Assembly: GCA_934663885.1 (NCBI GenBank) | Contig: CAKUKW010000117.1 | Coordinates: forward strand, 1 to 6,607 | Source of the DNA: an uncultured Tidjanibacter sp. | GTDB taxonomy: Bacteria; Bacteroidota; Bacteroidia; Bacteroidales; Rikenellaceae | DNA: 6,607 bases | Direction of reading: 5' to 3' | Shown here: piece after piece, positions 5,601 to 6,607 of the stretch | How the letters are laid out: each line of letters opens with the position of its first letter | Numbering within the stretch: the first letter of the stretch is position 1 | Made by a program: the position numbers and the translations under genes | The notes under the pieces: generated by a model | What the model saw: only the letters and a program-made list of their open reading frames with translations | Databases searched by the model: none | What the model was told of the DNA's origin: nothing

Positions 5601-6607
5601 ATGCTTATGAAAGGATTCTGCCTTCTCCTATGTATACTCCCACTTCTATCCTTTCCCGTCACGGCGCAGAACGACGAAGGGGGAAAGGAAGAATACAGAA
5701 AAAAAGGCTGGAGCGTTTCTCCTCTTCCGGCCGTCAGCTACAGCAGCGACCTCGGATTCCAGTTAGGGGTTTACCTTGATTCCTACTATTTCGGGGATGG
5801 ATCCAATTACCCGGAATACCTGCATAAAATAACTGCAGAAGCGGCCTATTTCACAAAAGGCTCTGGAATTTACCATCTATTTTATGATTCAAAATACCTG
5901 CTGCGACACCTCCGTCTGACGGTAAGCGCGAGCTATATTCCGTCGACGATGATGAATTTCTATGGTTTTAACGGCTATATCTCTCCCTACCTCTCCGAAA
6001 TACTGGAGCAGTACCCTGCATTTTACAATATTTACAGGAATATGTTCCGCTCAATGGCCGACCTTCAGGGGAAGATATCTGGTAAATTCGGATGGGCGGC
6101 GGGAATTTCATTTTATAACTACGACACGGGCAAGGTTAAATCCGATAAATATCGAGGCCAGCCTTCGCTTTATGAGCTTTACGTTCGTGAGGGTATAATT
6201 AAAGATGATGAAAAGAACGGCGGGAGCCATTTGGAACTACGGCTCGGCCTCGTATACGACACCCGCGACCACGAACCGGATCCGGCAAGAGGAATATATT
6301 CTAATGTTATTCTCTACGGCTCGCCTGACATTATAAACCGGAGAGGTTATGGCTATTTGAAGCTATCGGCGACATTCTCCCATTATGTGCCTGTATATAA
6401 GGACAAGCTGACCTTTGCATACAGGTTTAGTTATCAGGGGACGGTAGCCGGCAATGCGCCTTTTTATGTACAGCAAAATTACACGATGCTGTTTCTGAGG
6501 CGGATTAATGCTGACATCCTGGGAGGGGGATTCTCACTCAGGGGAGTGAATTACAACAGGGTGGTAGGCGACGGAATGGCGTGGGGAAATGCGGAACTGA
6601 GGTACCG
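5601..6607 (+). CDS. POTRA-less Omp85-superfamily (BamA/TamA, D15 surface antigen) outer-membrane protein, N-terminal 335 residues (3' end outside window)
   Basis: The frame is open from an ATG at 5601 to the window edge (335 codons plus two bases). A second Met at codon 3 could also start it. Residues 1-22 form a signal peptide ending VTA before Gln23. There is no POTRA domain: the barrel starts almost at once with SPLPAVSYSSDLGFQLGVYLD (40-60). Family marks are YDTRDHEPDPARGIYSNV (219-236), corresponding to the DxRDxxxxPxxG element of surface-antigen barrels, and LGGGFSLRGVNYNR (307-320), in which LRGV corresponds to the conserved [VIL]RG[FY] loop motif. It stops inside the following strand, GNAELRY, so the last strands of the barrel are missing. 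The function of POTRA-less Bacteroidota members is largely unknown; outer-membrane biogenesis or secretion of a partner is possible. It is divergent from the POTRA-containing Omp85 gene, with 135 bp between starts. Confidence 0.92.
   Translation, partial: MLMKGFCLLLCILPLLSFPVTAQNDEGGKEEYRKKGWSVSPLPAVSYSSDLGFQLGVYLDSYYFGDGSNYPEYLHKITAEAAYFTKGSGIYHLFYDSKYLLRHLRLTVSASYIPSTMMNFYGFNGYISPYLSEILEQYPAFYNIYRNMFRSMADLQGKISGKFGWAAGISFYNYDTGKVKSDKYRGQPSLYELYVREGIIKDDEKNGGSHLELRLGLVYDTRDHEPDPARGIYSNVILYGSPDIINRRGYGYLKLSATFSHYVPVYKDKLTFAYRFSYQGTVAGNAPFYVQQNYTMLFLRRINADILGGGFSLRGVNYNRVVGDGMAWGNAELRY

Noticed and set aside
5546..5779. Open frame overlapping the start of the rightward Omp85-type gene
   Set aside because: It is in a different frame and gives a basic, Arg-rich product without family features. 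The frame from 5601 has a signal peptide and barrel motifs.

Overview
The window looks like chromosomal DNA from a member of the Bacteroidota, probably of Bacteroidales type. The evidence is three matches to the Bacteroidota -7 promoter element TAnnTTTG ahead of genes, starts without clear Shine-Dalgarno sequences, and two outer-membrane Omp85-superfamily proteins of the kind common in that phylum. Genus cannot be fixed from what is visible.

Layout, read from the right-hand intergenic region outward. A 135-bp divergent intergenic region (5466-5600) separates two outer-membrane protein genes. To the right, on the + strand, is the first part of an Omp85/BamA-like surface-antigen barrel without POTRA domains, cut by the window end. 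To the left, on the - strand, is a complete 626-residue Omp85-like protein with one recognisable POTRA domain before its barrel. Downstream of that gene on the same strand come three genes of a heavy-metal efflux cluster: a small membrane-anchored His/Cys-rich protein (152 aa), a lipoprotein RND adaptor of the CusB/HlyD type (482 aa) with a striking His-rich repeat domain, and the N-terminal 514 residues of a CusA/CzcA-family (HME-RND) permease that runs off the left edge. Almost every base is coding. The only gaps are 135, 54, 69 and 11 bp.

How the genes work together: the permease uses the proton gradient to drive divalent or monovalent metal ions out, and the adaptor links it to a TolC-type outer-membrane channel. 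No channel gene is in the window, so it may lie beyond the left edge. The small His/Cys-rich protein and the His-rich adaptor tail are inferred to capture or buffer metal in the periplasm. Metal specificity cannot be read here, because the permease residues that decide it lie mainly in the missing half. The link between the two Omp85 proteins and the efflux cluster is positional only, although the 54-bp gap without a terminator allows read-through.

No RNA genes, insertion sequences, CRISPR arrays or phage genes were found. The most noteworthy items are the repeated Cys/His modules in the adaptor, the companion His/Cys-rich protein, and the head-to-head pair of unlike Omp85 proteins.
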